The position numbers and the translations under genes were made by a program. From Leptospira koniambonensis (GTDB taxonomy: Bacteria; Spirochaetota; Leptospiria; Leptospirales; Leptospiraceae), in contig NZ_RQFY01000004.1 of assembly GCF_004769555.1 (NCBI RefSeq), positions 1,872,001 to 1,936,000 of the forward strand: a stretch of DNA of 64,000 nt. Reading direction: 5' to 3'. Of this stretch, positions 15,255 through 24,604 are shown piece after piece; the stretch's first letter is position 1, and every line of letters starts with the position of its first letter. Under the pieces are notes generated by a model. The model was not told the DNA's origin and searched no databases. It was given only the letters and a program-made list of their open reading frames with translations.

Positions 15255-18226
15255 TCCATCTCTAAAAGTTTTTTTAGTTTTCGGATATTCTTATTATCCG
15301 GATCTATTTCTTCTACGGATTTTGTGAAACCGATTGCTTCTTCTCTGTTTCCTAAAAGTCGATTTAGATCAGAAAGATGGACCAGATTTTGTACATTCAT
15401 TGGCTGCATTTGGTTTACCATCATTGCTGCTTCTAAGGATTGAGCCAAATTACCAATTCGCTTTTCTGCAATGGATAGATAATACCAAAGCTCTGCTGTA
15501 TCCGGATCCTGGCTCAGATATTTGCTGAGCACTTTTACAGCTAATGGATAATCTTTTTCTTTAAAGCTGATCAACCCGAGTAGTTTGTTCAGTTTTTGAT
15601 TATTATTATCTGTTGCATACGCATCCAGAAGGATCGAGATCGCTTTCTGAGCCTCTCCATTACGATATAATTCTTTTCCTTCTTTATAAAGACTTTGTAA
15701 AACTACTTTGTCTGCGAAGTCATTTCGATCTTCTCTTTGATCAATCGCAGGCGCGTTTACTTCTTGGAATCCTATTCTTAGAATAGAAAGGTCATCGATG
15801 ACTTCTCCAATACTTCGGATATTTTTTTCAATGGATTTGATCTCTCCGTGAGATCTTTCTACCACATCTAAGAATACATTTTCGTCTTCGTTGATGACCC
15901 TCTTATTATTCTGTATGTCTAATAATAGATCGTCTCTTCCGTCCGACGCCAGTATGATCAAATCTCCAGGATGAAGTTGGAATTTTTTCACCTTAAATTC
16001 GAACTCTGAATCCAATCCTAATTTACGAAGTTCTAATGTGTCTTCTAGGAAAGAAGCTTTGCCATCTCTGTATAATACAGAGAACGGGTGTTCTGCGTTC
16101 CAATAGAACATCTCTCCTGTTTCATCGTCGATCAATGCTACGGTCGCGGAGATGACCATGGTCCCATCAAAACTTTTGAATACTGAATGGATTTCCGTAT
16201 AGGTTTCCGTCAGCCATTCTTCCGGTGTTTTTGATAGGACTCTCTTGTTTGCAGCGGATCTTGCCATGATTGAGTTCATCACAACTCCCATGACCAAGGA
16301 ACCTCCTGCTCCTTGCATTGATTTTCCCATGGCGTCCCCATTCATGGCCATAGTGAATTTTTTATAATTATCAGGAGTTCCTAATCTTAAATTCCCAGTT
16401 AAGCAGATATCCCCCCCGAGTTCTCCTTGCTTATTCCGAAATTCGAAATATTTTTTTTGCCTGATAAGAAAGCTAGTGTTTACTTTAGAAGACTTGTTCG
16501 CATTATAGAAGAGAGGTTTTGCAAGTAGGGAAGTTAAGAAATAGTCCCCGTCTTGTTGGATTTTCAGTCTTTGGACTTCTTCCATTTTTTCTTGGACTTC
16601 TTTTGTACGTTCTTCTACCTTTTCTTCTAGATGGTCTGCATGTTCTTGTAATTGTTCTCTGGCGCCTCGGATTGAATCTACCATTGAGTTAAATGATAGA
16701 GATAAGAAACCGATCTCATCCATTGTTTTGATCGGAACGTTTACATTTAAATCTCCATGGTTAACCTTTTCCACTCCGGATAATAGGTTATTGAGAGGAT
16801 GGATCAAACTTACTCTTAATAGGATAGGGAATGCTATTAATATAAAAATTGTTGTTCCAAGGATGATCAGTATTAACCAACGAGCGACATCGTGGATAAC
16901 TTGTCTGAATTCTGCATATGCGAATCCAACTTCGTATCTAGTTTGTCCTATCACGAAATCATAATGAATATAAAATTCTCCTGCTATCCTGAAAAGTCTG
17001 GAGCTTAAAGGAAGATTTGTTTCTTTCATTTCTTTTAGGGTGATCGCCTCTAATTCGGATTCAGATTTTCCTTTATGTAATTTTTTATTCTTCTCGATAG
17101 CCTCCTTGAGCTGTTGGTTTTTATAATACCTTTCTCCTTCTTTCAAAATCGTTTGGTTCAAGCCATCTTTGGAAAATAAGATCTCATATTTATGATCGAA
17201 TATGCCTGGGCCAACCGGGCGAGATAAAACGTATCTTACGTTCGGAGGAAAATTTGTGTCTCCGTTACGGATTTCGGTTTTGACAGAGTTCATCTCCACT
17301 AAATCTTCTTTCTCGATGGATTTATCTGTGGAGAATAAGGTGATATAACTGATGGCTCCTAACGCTAATACAACAGTGACCACAGCACTTGAGAGGATCT
17401 TTCCCATAAAACTTGTAGGTTCTGGAGAATGATTTAGATAAGCACTCTGTATGAAAAATATTGTGATTACAGATAAGATAAAATATGTGATCGCATACGT
17501 GTCGTATGATAGAACTCCAGACTTATTCAGCACGTTATTATATGCATTTAGTATATTTAAGATCACTGTGAGTAAGAATGCTCTTAGCGCGATCCCTTCC
17601 TTTCTGGCAGGAAGCAAGATTCTCATAATATTTAAAGGAAGAAAGAGTAGGGTTTTAACCAATATACGAACAGGAAGAGCCGAAGAGCTTACTGCAGTAT
17701 TCCATCTTTGGAATATTCCCGTATAACGAGAAAAGTAAATGATCTTTCTGATTAGAATAACTGTGCTGATAATGAAGCAGAGAAGAATTGCAAAACTCGC
17801 TTCTTTTCCAAAATCGAAACTATAATGGTGAGCAGAAAATAGATAAATTTTTTCCATTCCCGCTGTTTTCAGAATGAAATGGATCCATGCCGCGAGTGCG
17901 ATCACCAATGATAAAGGGATGATGATCTTGGATTCTCTAGGATAAATATTTCTCGGGAAATGATAACAGAAGCCTATAAAACCTACAATCCCGAAGATTA
18001 CAAAAACTGTAAGATATCTATGATAGGCTGCTAATGGACTGAATATGGAGTAAGAAAGAAAATAACCAAAAAACATGGTCCCATATCCCAGATACATTAG
18101 GATTAAATAATATGTGGGTAAAGACCTGTGCTTATTGAATACCAAGAATCCACTTAGAACGAAGGTTAAGAGGAACAGAGAGAAGACGCCGCTTGCATGA
18201 TGGGAGAATAGAATGGAGGCTTCCAT
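15251..18226 (-). CDS. Membrane SpoIIE-type (PPM) serine phosphatase with HAMP and C-terminal TPRs
   Basis: 991 aa. Residues 1-265 contain about eight membrane segments. An extracytoplasmic region (about 295-445) is flanked by further membrane spans near 280 and 455. HAMP spans about 468-525, a coiled coil about 520-558, the phosphatase domain about 560-800, and TPR-like repeats about 840-985. Metal-site motifs are visible: GGDI near 606, NGDAMGKSMQGAGG at 629-642 and ASDGRDD. Family knowledge: SpoIIE-like PPM phosphatases dephosphorylate anti-sigma-factor antagonists or similar partners. A sensor-output role is inferred. A paralogue lies at 24605-27784. There is no clear ribosome site at the start. 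Confidence 0.88.
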   Translation of the reverse strand: MEASILFSHHASGVFSLFLLTFVLSGFLVFNKHRSLPTYYLILMYLGYGTMFFGYFLSYSIFSPLAAYHRYLTVFVIFGIVGFIGFCYHFPRNIYPRESKIIIPLSLVIALAAWIHFILKTAGMEKIYLFSAHHYSFDFGKEASFAILLCFIISTVILIRKIIYFSRYTGIFQRWNTAVSSSALPVRILVKTLLFLPLNIMRILLPARKEGIALRAFLLTVILNILNAYNNVLNKSGVLSYDTYAITYFILSVITIFFIQSAYLNHSPEPTSFMGKILSSAVVTVVLALGAISYITLFSTDKSIEKEDLVEMNSVKTEIRNGDTNFPPNVRYVLSRPVGPGIFDHKYEILFSKDGLNQTILKEGERYYKNQQLKEAIEKNKKLHKGKSESELEAITLKEMKETNLPLSSRLFRIAGEFYIHYDFVIGQTRYEVGFAYAEFRQVIHDVARWLILIILGTTIFILIAFPILLRVSLIHPLNNLLSGVEKVNHGDLNVNVPIKTMDEIGFLSLSFNSMVDSIRGAREQLQEHADHLEEKVEERTKEVQEKMEEVQRLKIQQDGDYFLTSLLAKPLFYNANKSSKVNTSFLIRQKKYFEFRNKQGELGGDICLTGNLRLGTPDNYKKFTMAMNGDAMGKSMQGAGGSLVMGVVMNSIMARSAANKRVLSKTPEEWLTETYTEIHSVFKSFDGTMVISATVALIDDETGEMFYWNAEHPFSVLYRDGKASFLEDTLELRKLGLDSEFEFKVKKFQLHPGDLIILASDGRDDLLLDIQNNKRVINEDENVFLDVVERSHGEIKSIEKNIRSIGEVIDDLSILRIGFQEVNAPAIDQREDRNDFADKVVLQSLYKEGKELYRNGEAQKAISILLDAYATDNNNQKLNKLLGLISFKEKDYPLAVKVLSKYLSQDPDTAELWYYLSIAEKRIGNLAQSLEAAMMVNQMQPMNVQNLVHLSDLNRLLGNREEAIGFTKSVEEIDPDNKNIRKLKKLLEMD

Positions 18227-18468
18227 ATTGGAGTTGTTAGATTTTGCATAAACGACTAATTGTCAAGAGGATTCCTGAATGCAGGATAAATAGCACCAAA
18301 TGAGGCGGCTATTTTAGATTTTTATCGAGCGTTTGATCGACAAAAGAAAATCATTTCAAATCTGTTTCAGAATTTATGATAAATTGCTATATGCACTAAA
18401 ACTTTTGTATTATTTTCTTCTTTCGACTTTTTATAATTAGGTGAATTTGGCTTCGTAGCCGTTGTCCC

Positions 18469-18502
18469 ACCTTAATCGATCTAAAAATGTCTCGATTAAG
18501 GT
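18469..18502. other. Perfect 11-bp inverted repeat in the intergenic gap
   Basis: ACCTTAATCGA pairs perfectly with TCGATTAAGGT across a 12-nt loop, in the 292-bp gap between the SpoIIE phosphatase start and the NmrA-type gene stop. It has no T run on the minus strand, so it may be a weak terminator for the NmrA-type gene or a binding site. Nothing else is recognised in this gap. Confidence 0.6.
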
Positions 18503-18518
18503 CGAACAAGAGACGGTT

Positions 18519-19370
18519 TTAATTTAACCAAACCTTTTTGTTTTGTTCTGCATACTCATCAAAGGAGATTGGGTCCTTTCCTGTAATCTCCCGAACAGTA
18601 TTTAGTATAGGAGAAGAATGGCCATCTTTCAGTGCTCCAGCAATAAATACCATAAAACTTGCATAGTCTTCAGGAACACCTGCTTGTAAAAGGCCGGACT
18701 TAAATTCCTCTGGGCTGATATCTATGTAACTCACCTTCAAGCCGGTATGTTTAGAAATTTTTTCGGCTACTTCTTCATGAGTAAGCGCTTCTTTTCCGGT
18801 CAACGTTATACCTTTTCCATTGAACCCGTCATTCAAAAGAGCAGAAACAACAGAAGAAGAAATATCATCTGTATGGATAAAACTAGTTTTTGCATTTCCA
18901 GCCGGGAAGAATATTTTCTTATCTTTTAAGATCCCAGACAGCCAATATGTTTGGAAATTTTGCATGAACCAATTCGGTCTTAAAATTGTATAAGGAACTC
19001 CAGAATTTTCTAAACTAATCTCTAACTTTCTGAATGGAGCCTCAGGAGGTGCGAATTCAACTCCCATCGCACTCATTAAAACCACCTTCTTCAAAGAATA
19101 AGTTTTAGCTTTTTCAAACCAAGGACTTAATACTGAATATTGGTCTGTGTATCCTGGGGGAGAAATGAAGAAGGCTCTCTCCACTTTTTCCAAAATTTCA
19201 GTTCCCTTTGATGCTTGAGTTGCATCCGCAAATACCCAATGTAGCCCCGGAAGTTTTTTACCTGCATCTGGATTTCTGGTGCCTGCATATACCTCATGTC
19301 CTAGATCCAATAGTTTAGAAATTACGGAACTAGAGATCTGTCCTGCTCCGCCATAAACGAAAATTTTCAT
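18519..19370 (-). CDS. NmrA-type NAD(P)-binding atypical SDR reductase
   Basis: 283 aa. The N-terminal Rossmann motif is VYGGAGQISSSV (G-x-x-G-x-x). Later come VLMSAMGVEF, LRPNWFMQNF and TGKEALTHEEVAEKIS, which are typical of NmrA/QOR2-like proteins. Family knowledge: members act as NAD(P)H-dependent quinone reductases or redox sensors. A good ribosome site (AGGAG) lies 8-9 bases before the start. It is divergent from an AraC-type regulator 129 bp away, a common arrangement in which the regulator controls the reductase. Confidence 0.88.
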   Translation of the reverse strand: MKIFVYGGAGQISSSVISKLLDLGHEVYAGTRNPDAGKKLPGLHWVFADATQASKGTEILEKVERAFFISPPGYTDQYSVLSPWFEKAKTYSLKKVVLMSAMGVEFAPPEAPFRKLEISLENSGVPYTILRPNWFMQNFQTYWLSGILKDKKIFFPAGNAKTSFIHTDDISSSVVSALLNDGFNGKGITLTGKEALTHEEVAEKISKHTGLKVSYIDISPEEFKSGLLQAGVPEDYASFMVFIAGALKDGHSSPILNTVREITGKDPISFDEYAEQNKKVWLN

Positions 19371-19499
19371 TTGATTTATTCTCCTGTAACTTTGAATGAT
19401 ACAAGATGTCCTGAAATTAGGCTATGTCCCAGGATCTAAAAAACATATCTAAGAGTATAAAGGAATCGACTTTTGGATATTATATCGTATTCTTAAAAT

Positions 19500-20405
19500 A
19501 TGGATATTTTATCGGAAATATTGACCAATGCGGGTTGGAAGGCGGATCTACTCGCAAGAACTTCTCTGTATAAACCTTGGGGATTTCGTTTTCCATGCGA
19601 GAAGAGCGGAGGATTTCATATTCTTTCCCAGGGTTCCTGTTATGCAAGGATCAAAGGAAAATTGATCCACTTAGAAAAAGGGGATATTCTATTCGTCGCA
19701 AAAGGTTTGGATCACGACCTTGTATATTCTCCTGATGATAAGGTCGTACATATTTCCAAGTTTATGGAAATGTCTGAAAAACAAAAGAAGTCTGAAAAAC
19801 TTCCCTTAACCACATTCGTTTCTGTTCGTTATGAGGTTCCAGATACTGCTCAGCATCCGTTCTTCTTAGAACTTCCTGATTATATTTTAGTAAAGTCATC
19901 TGATGTTCTGGCTCATCATCCGTTAAACACCACTCAAGTATTAATTTCTCAGGAATTAGATTCAGGCATTGGTTCTGATCTGATATTACAAAGGTTAACC
20001 GATATTCTTTTGTACTACGTAATCCGGCATTGGTTGGAAATCCATCCTTCTTCTTCTCCTGGATGGAGAAGCGCTTTTAAAGACGAAAAAGTTTTAAGAG
20101 CGTTAGAGGCATTGCATCGAAAACTTTCTTATCCTTGGACCTTGGAAAAATTATCCAGAGCGGTCGGAGTTTCTAGAGCTTCCATTGCAAATCGATTCAG
20201 AGATGTTTTGGGATGTACTCCTATGGACTATTTGGCAAAATTAAGAATGGATAAGGGAAAAATTTTGATGGCAGAGGAGAATTTTACCTTAGAGGAGATT
20301 GCAAGGACAGTGGGTTATTCCTCTGCATTTGCTTTTTCCAAAGCTTACAAAAGAATTCATGGACTTTCTCCTAGAAATTCGGAGCAGGAAAGATTGGGGG
20401 CTTGA
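19500..20405 (+). CDS. AraC-family transcriptional regulator with cupin N-terminal domain
   Basis: 301 aa. The N-terminal half is a cupin-type sensor (GFHILSQGSCYARIKG, LEKGDILFVAKGLDH). The C-terminal half is an AraC DNA-binding domain with two helix-turn-helices: LEKLSRAVGVSRASIANRFRDVLG and LEEIARTVGYSSAFAFSKAYKRIHG followed by SPR. Family knowledge: this cupin subtype (Cupin_6) commonly regulates an adjacent reductase or hydrolase. It is divergent from the NmrA-type reductase, which is the likely target. The ligand is unknown. Confidence 0.88.
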   Translation: MDILSEILTNAGWKADLLARTSLYKPWGFRFPCEKSGGFHILSQGSCYARIKGKLIHLEKGDILFVAKGLDHDLVYSPDDKVVHISKFMEMSEKQKKSEKLPLTTFVSVRYEVPDTAQHPFFLELPDYILVKSSDVLAHHPLNTTQVLISQELDSGIGSDLILQRLTDILLYYVIRHWLEIHPSSSPGWRSAFKDEKVLRALEALHRKLSYPWTLEKLSRAVGVSRASIANRFRDVLGCTPMDYLAKLRMDKGKILMAEENFTLEEIARTVGYSSAFAFSKAYKRIHGLSPRNSEQERLGA

Positions 20406-20497
20406 AAATTTAGAATATTCCTTCTTTTTGATTTTCAACATTCTTTTCTATTTTAATTTGTCCGTCTTTAGCGGAGAAACGATAATTTTATTGTTCT

Positions 20498-21889
20498 ATG
20501 TTACTTACTATTTCTACAACTAGGGAGCAGGCTACCGATCTAGGTTTTTTGCTGCATAAACATCCTGAAAAATTTCAGACTTCTGATTTTTCTTTTGGGA
20601 AGGTTCGTCTTTTTTATCCTGAAAGAGATCCAAATAAAACCACCTTCTGTTTAATGTTGGAAATCGATCCGATTGCTTTGGTTCGAGGAAGGCGAAAAAA
20701 TGGAGAGTCTCAATTTGCTTTAGAACAATATGTTAACGATAGACCATATGTAGTTTCTTCTTTCTTGTCAGTTGCGATTGCTCAAACTCTTTCATCTGCC
20801 TTGAACGGAACTTGTAAAACAAGACCTGAACTAGTTCAGGAAAAGTTCCCTCTAGAGATTCACATTCCAGTATTGCCTGCCCCGAAGGGAGGAGAACCTT
20901 TAATTCGTTCATTTTTTGAACCTTTAGGGTACGAATGCGAAATTAAGAGAATTCCCTTAGATCCAAAGTTCCCTGACTGGGGAGAAAGTAGATATTACTC
21001 TCTGGCATTAACGAATAATATCACAATTAAGGAACTTCTCTCTCATTTATATGTCTTAATTCCTGCCTTGGACTTGGATAAACATTATTTTATAGATAAG
21101 GGAGAAATAGATAAGTTAGTCAAGAAGGGAGAAGGTTGGCTTACTTCTCATCCTCAAAAACAAGTGATAGTTGGACGTTATTTATTGAATATTAAACATT
21201 TTGCAAGAAGTGCGTTGCAAAAACTTAATGATGAAGAACATATTGAAGAAAAGAATGAAACACAAGAACCTGAGGATAAAGTAAAGAAGGAATCTTTAAA
21301 CAAGATCAGGCTCAAAGAAGTTGTAAAAAAGATATCTGAATCTGGCGCAGAGAAAGTTTTAGATCTAGGTTGTGGGGAAGGGAAACTCACTAAAATTCTT
21401 TTACAGAATAAACAATTTTCTGAAATTTTGGCGATGGATGTTTCTTATTCAGAACTTTTAGTAGCGAAAGAACGATTAAATTACGAACAACTCCCCGAAA
21501 GGCAAAAGGAAAGGTTAAAATTTATACAAGGATCTCTGATTTATAAAGATCCGAGGCTGCAAGGTTTCGATGCAGCCGCAGTAGTCGAAGTGATTGAACA
21601 TATGGATTTGAACCGATTGAGATCCTTTGAAAGGGTACTTTTCGAATTTTCACGCCCTAAAACTGTTGTACTCACTACTCCGAATAGAGAATACAATGTA
21701 CTTTACGATAAACTAAAGAATTTCAGACATCACGACCATCGTTTTGAATGGACTAGATCCGAGTTTCAAGATTGGTCCGGAAAGGTTTGTGATAAATTTG
21801 GATATTCCGTAGAATTTTTTCCAGTAGGAGAAGTTGCGGAAAACATAGGAGCTTCAACTCAAATGGCGGTATTCACGCTTGGAGATTAA
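20498..21889 (+). CDS. hen1: RNA 3'-terminal ribose 2'-O-methyltransferase Hen1 (bacterial)
   Basis: 463 aa. The N-terminal half (about 1-240) matches the bacterial Hen1 N domain (EIDPIALVRGRR, QFALEQYVNDRPYVVSSFLSVAI). The C-terminal methyltransferase shows the SAM motif VLDLGCGEGKLTK, then VVEVIEHMDLNRL and TTPNREYN followed by FRHHDHRFEWTR, which carry the Glu/Glu/His/His metal ligands of Hen1. Family knowledge: Hen1 methylates the 2'-OH of a cleaved RNA end before Pnkp ligates it, so the repaired RNA resists recutting. It overlaps pnkp by 11 bp. No ribosome site is obvious at the start. Confidence 0.95.
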   Translation: MLLTISTTREQATDLGFLLHKHPEKFQTSDFSFGKVRLFYPERDPNKTTFCLMLEIDPIALVRGRRKNGESQFALEQYVNDRPYVVSSFLSVAIAQTLSSALNGTCKTRPELVQEKFPLEIHIPVLPAPKGGEPLIRSFFEPLGYECEIKRIPLDPKFPDWGESRYYSLALTNNITIKELLSHLYVLIPALDLDKHYFIDKGEIDKLVKKGEGWLTSHPQKQVIVGRYLLNIKHFARSALQKLNDEEHIEEKNETQEPEDKVKKESLNKIRLKEVVKKISESGAEKVLDLGCGEGKLTKILLQNKQFSEILAMDVSYSELLVAKERLNYEQLPERQKERLKFIQGSLIYKDPRLQGFDAAAVVEVIEHMDLNRLRSFERVLFEFSRPKTVVLTTPNREYNVLYDKLKNFRHHDHRFEWTRSEFQDWSGKVCDKFGYSVEFFPVGEVAENIGASTQMAVFTLGD

Positions 21890-24452
21890 TATACCTGAGT
21901 TATCCGTAGTGGTAATGATTGGAACTTCCGGTTCCGGCAAATCTAGTTTCGCCAAAAAACATTTTTTAAAAACGGAAATTCTTTCTTCTGACGAGTGTCG
22001 GGGAATTGTTTCCAACGATGAAAATGATCAAGAAGCTACTACGGAAGCGTTTGAGCTTCTGCATTATATATTAGGCAAAAGACTAAAAAAGGGACTTTTG
22101 ACCGTAGTGGATGCTACGAACATTCAGAAAGAATCGCGCCGTCCCATTATTGAAATCTCTCGTTCATACCATTGTTTACCTGTTGCGATTGTTCTGGATA
22201 TACCGGAAAATATATGCATAGAAAGAAATAAAAATAGAACAGATAGAACTTTCGGACCTCACGTTATACGAAACCAAAGAAGCCAGTTGAAAAGATCTAT
22301 TCGTAATTTGCGAGAAGAAGGTTTTCGCAAAATTTACGTACTAAGATCACCAGAGGAAGTAGATTCAGTTCTTTCGATAATTAGAGAAAAATTATATAAT
22401 AATAAAAAAGAAGAGTTAGGGCCATTTGATATTATAGGTGATATTCATGGTTGTTATGCAGAGACTAAGGAGCTTTTAGAGAAGCTTGGCTATACAATCC
22501 GCGAGGTGGAGGATGACGGATCAAATTTTGGTTTTGATATACTGCCTCCGCAAAATAGAAAAGCAGTGTTTGTGGGAGATTTGGTAGATAGAGGACCAGA
22601 TTCTCCTTCTGTACTTCGACTTGTCATGTCCATGGTCCACTCCGGTGCTGCTTTCTGCGTGGCCGGAAATCATGATTGGAAATTGCAAAAGTATTTAAAT
22701 GGCAAAAAGGTCAATTTAAAACACGGATTAGAAAGAACAGTCGAACAATTGGAAAAGGTTCCTGAGAATTTTGTAAAATCTGTACAAACTTTTTTAGATA
22801 ATTTAATCAGCCATTACGTATTTGACCAAGGTAAGTTAGTGGTAGCTCATGCAGGCTTGAAAGAAGAGATGCAAGGTCGAGGATCTGGTGCAGTTCGAAG
22901 CTTTTGCATGTATGGAGAAACTACTGGTGAAATTGATGAGTTTGGATTACCGGTCAGATATCCTTGGGCAAGAGAATATCGCGGTCGCGCTAAGGTAGTT
23001 TATGGTCATACTCCAGTAAAATATGCCGAGTGGTTAAACAATACGATTAATATAGATACTGGGTGTGTTTTCGGAGGCAAACTAACTGCATTACGTTATC
23101 CTGAAGAAGAGATTGTACAAGTAGATGCGAAGGAAATTTATTTCGAATCCGCAAAACCTTTAGATTTTGATCAGAAACCCGGCTTTTCTTCTCAACAAGA
23201 TGACGATGATTTACTCGATATTTTAGATGTGATTGGTAAACGGATCGTTCAAACTAGTTTAAGAAATAATATCACGATTAGAGAAGAAAATTCCATAGGT
23301 GCTTTAGAGGTGATGAGCCGATTTGCGGTGAATCCTAAATGGTTGATCTATCTTCCTCCTACGATGTCTCCATGCTCTACAAGCGAGCTTCCAGGATTTT
23401 TAGAACATCCACTTCAAGCTTTTCACTATTATAAAAAAAGGGGAATTGCTAAGATTGTATGTGAAGAGAAACATATGGGTTCTCGTGCAATCATAACGAT
23501 TTGTAAAAGTGAAGAAGTTGCAAAACTTAGATTTGGTGTAGAAGGAGAAGGATTCGGAATTTGTTATACTAGAACAGGTCGGAACTTTTTTAATGATCCT
23601 AATCTTGAAAAGGAATTTCTGGATCATCTGAATCGAGCCTTAACCATTAGTGGCTTTTGGGAGAAGTTTCAGACGGATTGGGTATGTATAGATTCCGAAT
23701 TGATGCCTTGGTCTTTGAAGGCCCAGTCTCTTATACGAGATCAATATGCAGCAGTTTACTCCGCAGCTTTTGCTTCGTCTTCGGAGGCAATTCGTCTATT
23801 AAAGCAAGCAGCAAACCTCGGGCTTGAAGAAGCTTCCGAATTAATTAGGGACTTCGAAAATAAACAAGCCTCTGTTTCAAAATATGAAGAAGCATATTCT
23901 GCATACTGTTGGAAAGTGGAATCGATTGCAGATTTAAAGTTGGCTCCTTTTCATATTCTTGCGACAGAAGGAAAAACTTATACTGACAAATCCCATACTT
24001 GGCATATGGAAAATATTTCGGAGATTTGTAGATTCGACTCAAACCTATTAAAAGCGACTGAATATAGATCGGTAAATTTAGAATCAGAAAAGGAAACCGA
24101 AGATACAATTGGCTGGTGGCTAAATCTAGTTTCAAAAGGAGGAGAAGGTGTTGTGGTTAAACCTTTTGACTTCCTTGCTTTTGGAAAAGAAGGTCTACTG
24201 CAACCTGCTATTAAGTGCAGGGGACCTGAATATCTTCGCATCATATATGGTCCAGAATATGATCGCCCTGAAAATCTTGAAAGGTTAAGAAAAAGAGGTT
24301 TGGCTAGGAAAAGGTCCTTAGCGTTACGTGAATTCGCTTTAGGTATTGAGGCGTTAGAACGTTTCGTAAAAAAGGAACCGTTGCGCAGGACTCACGAATC
24401 CGTATTTGGAGTTTTGGCCTTAGAAAGTGAAGATATAGACCCTAGATTATAA
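21879..24452 (+). CDS. pnkp: Polynucleotide kinase-phosphatase-ligase Pnkp (bacterial RNA repair)
   Basis: 857 aa, close to the ~870 aa of the Clostridium thermocellum enzyme. Domains in order: 5' kinase with Walker A GTSGSGKSS near 15-23 and VVDATN; metallophosphatase with IGDIHGCY, FVGDLVDRGPDS, AGNHDW, AHAG and YGHTP; ligase/adenylyltransferase with the lysine motif EEKHMGSRA and GGEGVVVKP. The C-terminal RGLARKRSLALREFALG module is typical of this family. All catalytic motifs look intact. Family knowledge: with Hen1 it heals and seals tRNAs cut by ribotoxins. It overlaps hen1, so both are made together. Confidence 0.96.
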   Translation: MEINIPELSVVVMIGTSGSGKSSFAKKHFLKTEILSSDECRGIVSNDENDQEATTEAFELLHYILGKRLKKGLLTVVDATNIQKESRRPIIEISRSYHCLPVAIVLDIPENICIERNKNRTDRTFGPHVIRNQRSQLKRSIRNLREEGFRKIYVLRSPEEVDSVLSIIREKLYNNKKEELGPFDIIGDIHGCYAETKELLEKLGYTIREVEDDGSNFGFDILPPQNRKAVFVGDLVDRGPDSPSVLRLVMSMVHSGAAFCVAGNHDWKLQKYLNGKKVNLKHGLERTVEQLEKVPENFVKSVQTFLDNLISHYVFDQGKLVVAHAGLKEEMQGRGSGAVRSFCMYGETTGEIDEFGLPVRYPWAREYRGRAKVVYGHTPVKYAEWLNNTINIDTGCVFGGKLTALRYPEEEIVQVDAKEIYFESAKPLDFDQKPGFSSQQDDDDLLDILDVIGKRIVQTSLRNNITIREENSIGALEVMSRFAVNPKWLIYLPPTMSPCSTSELPGFLEHPLQAFHYYKKRGIAKIVCEEKHMGSRAIITICKSEEVAKLRFGVEGEGFGICYTRTGRNFFNDPNLEKEFLDHLNRALTISGFWEKFQTDWVCIDSELMPWSLKAQSLIRDQYAAVYSAAFASSSEAIRLLKQAANLGLEEASELIRDFENKQASVSKYEEAYSAYCWKVESIADLKLAPFHILATEGKTYTDKSHTWHMENISEICRFDSNLLKATEYRSVNLESEKETEDTIGWWLNLVSKGGEGVVVKPFDFLAFGKEGLLQPAIKCRGPEYLRIIYGPEYDRPENLERLRKRGLARKRSLALREFALGIEALERFVKKEPLRRTHESVFGVLALESEDIDPRL

Positions 24453-24604
24453 TTTAGTCTTGGATTTCATATGGTCGTTGCATCAAGATGATTATCGCTT
24501 TATTGATAGAAATTTCCTCTAGAGTTTTCCCCTATAACCGGTTCTAATCCGTAAACAATCTTCTTGACGGATATCGGTTTTGAGATTCTTTTTATGCTGC
24601 CGAT

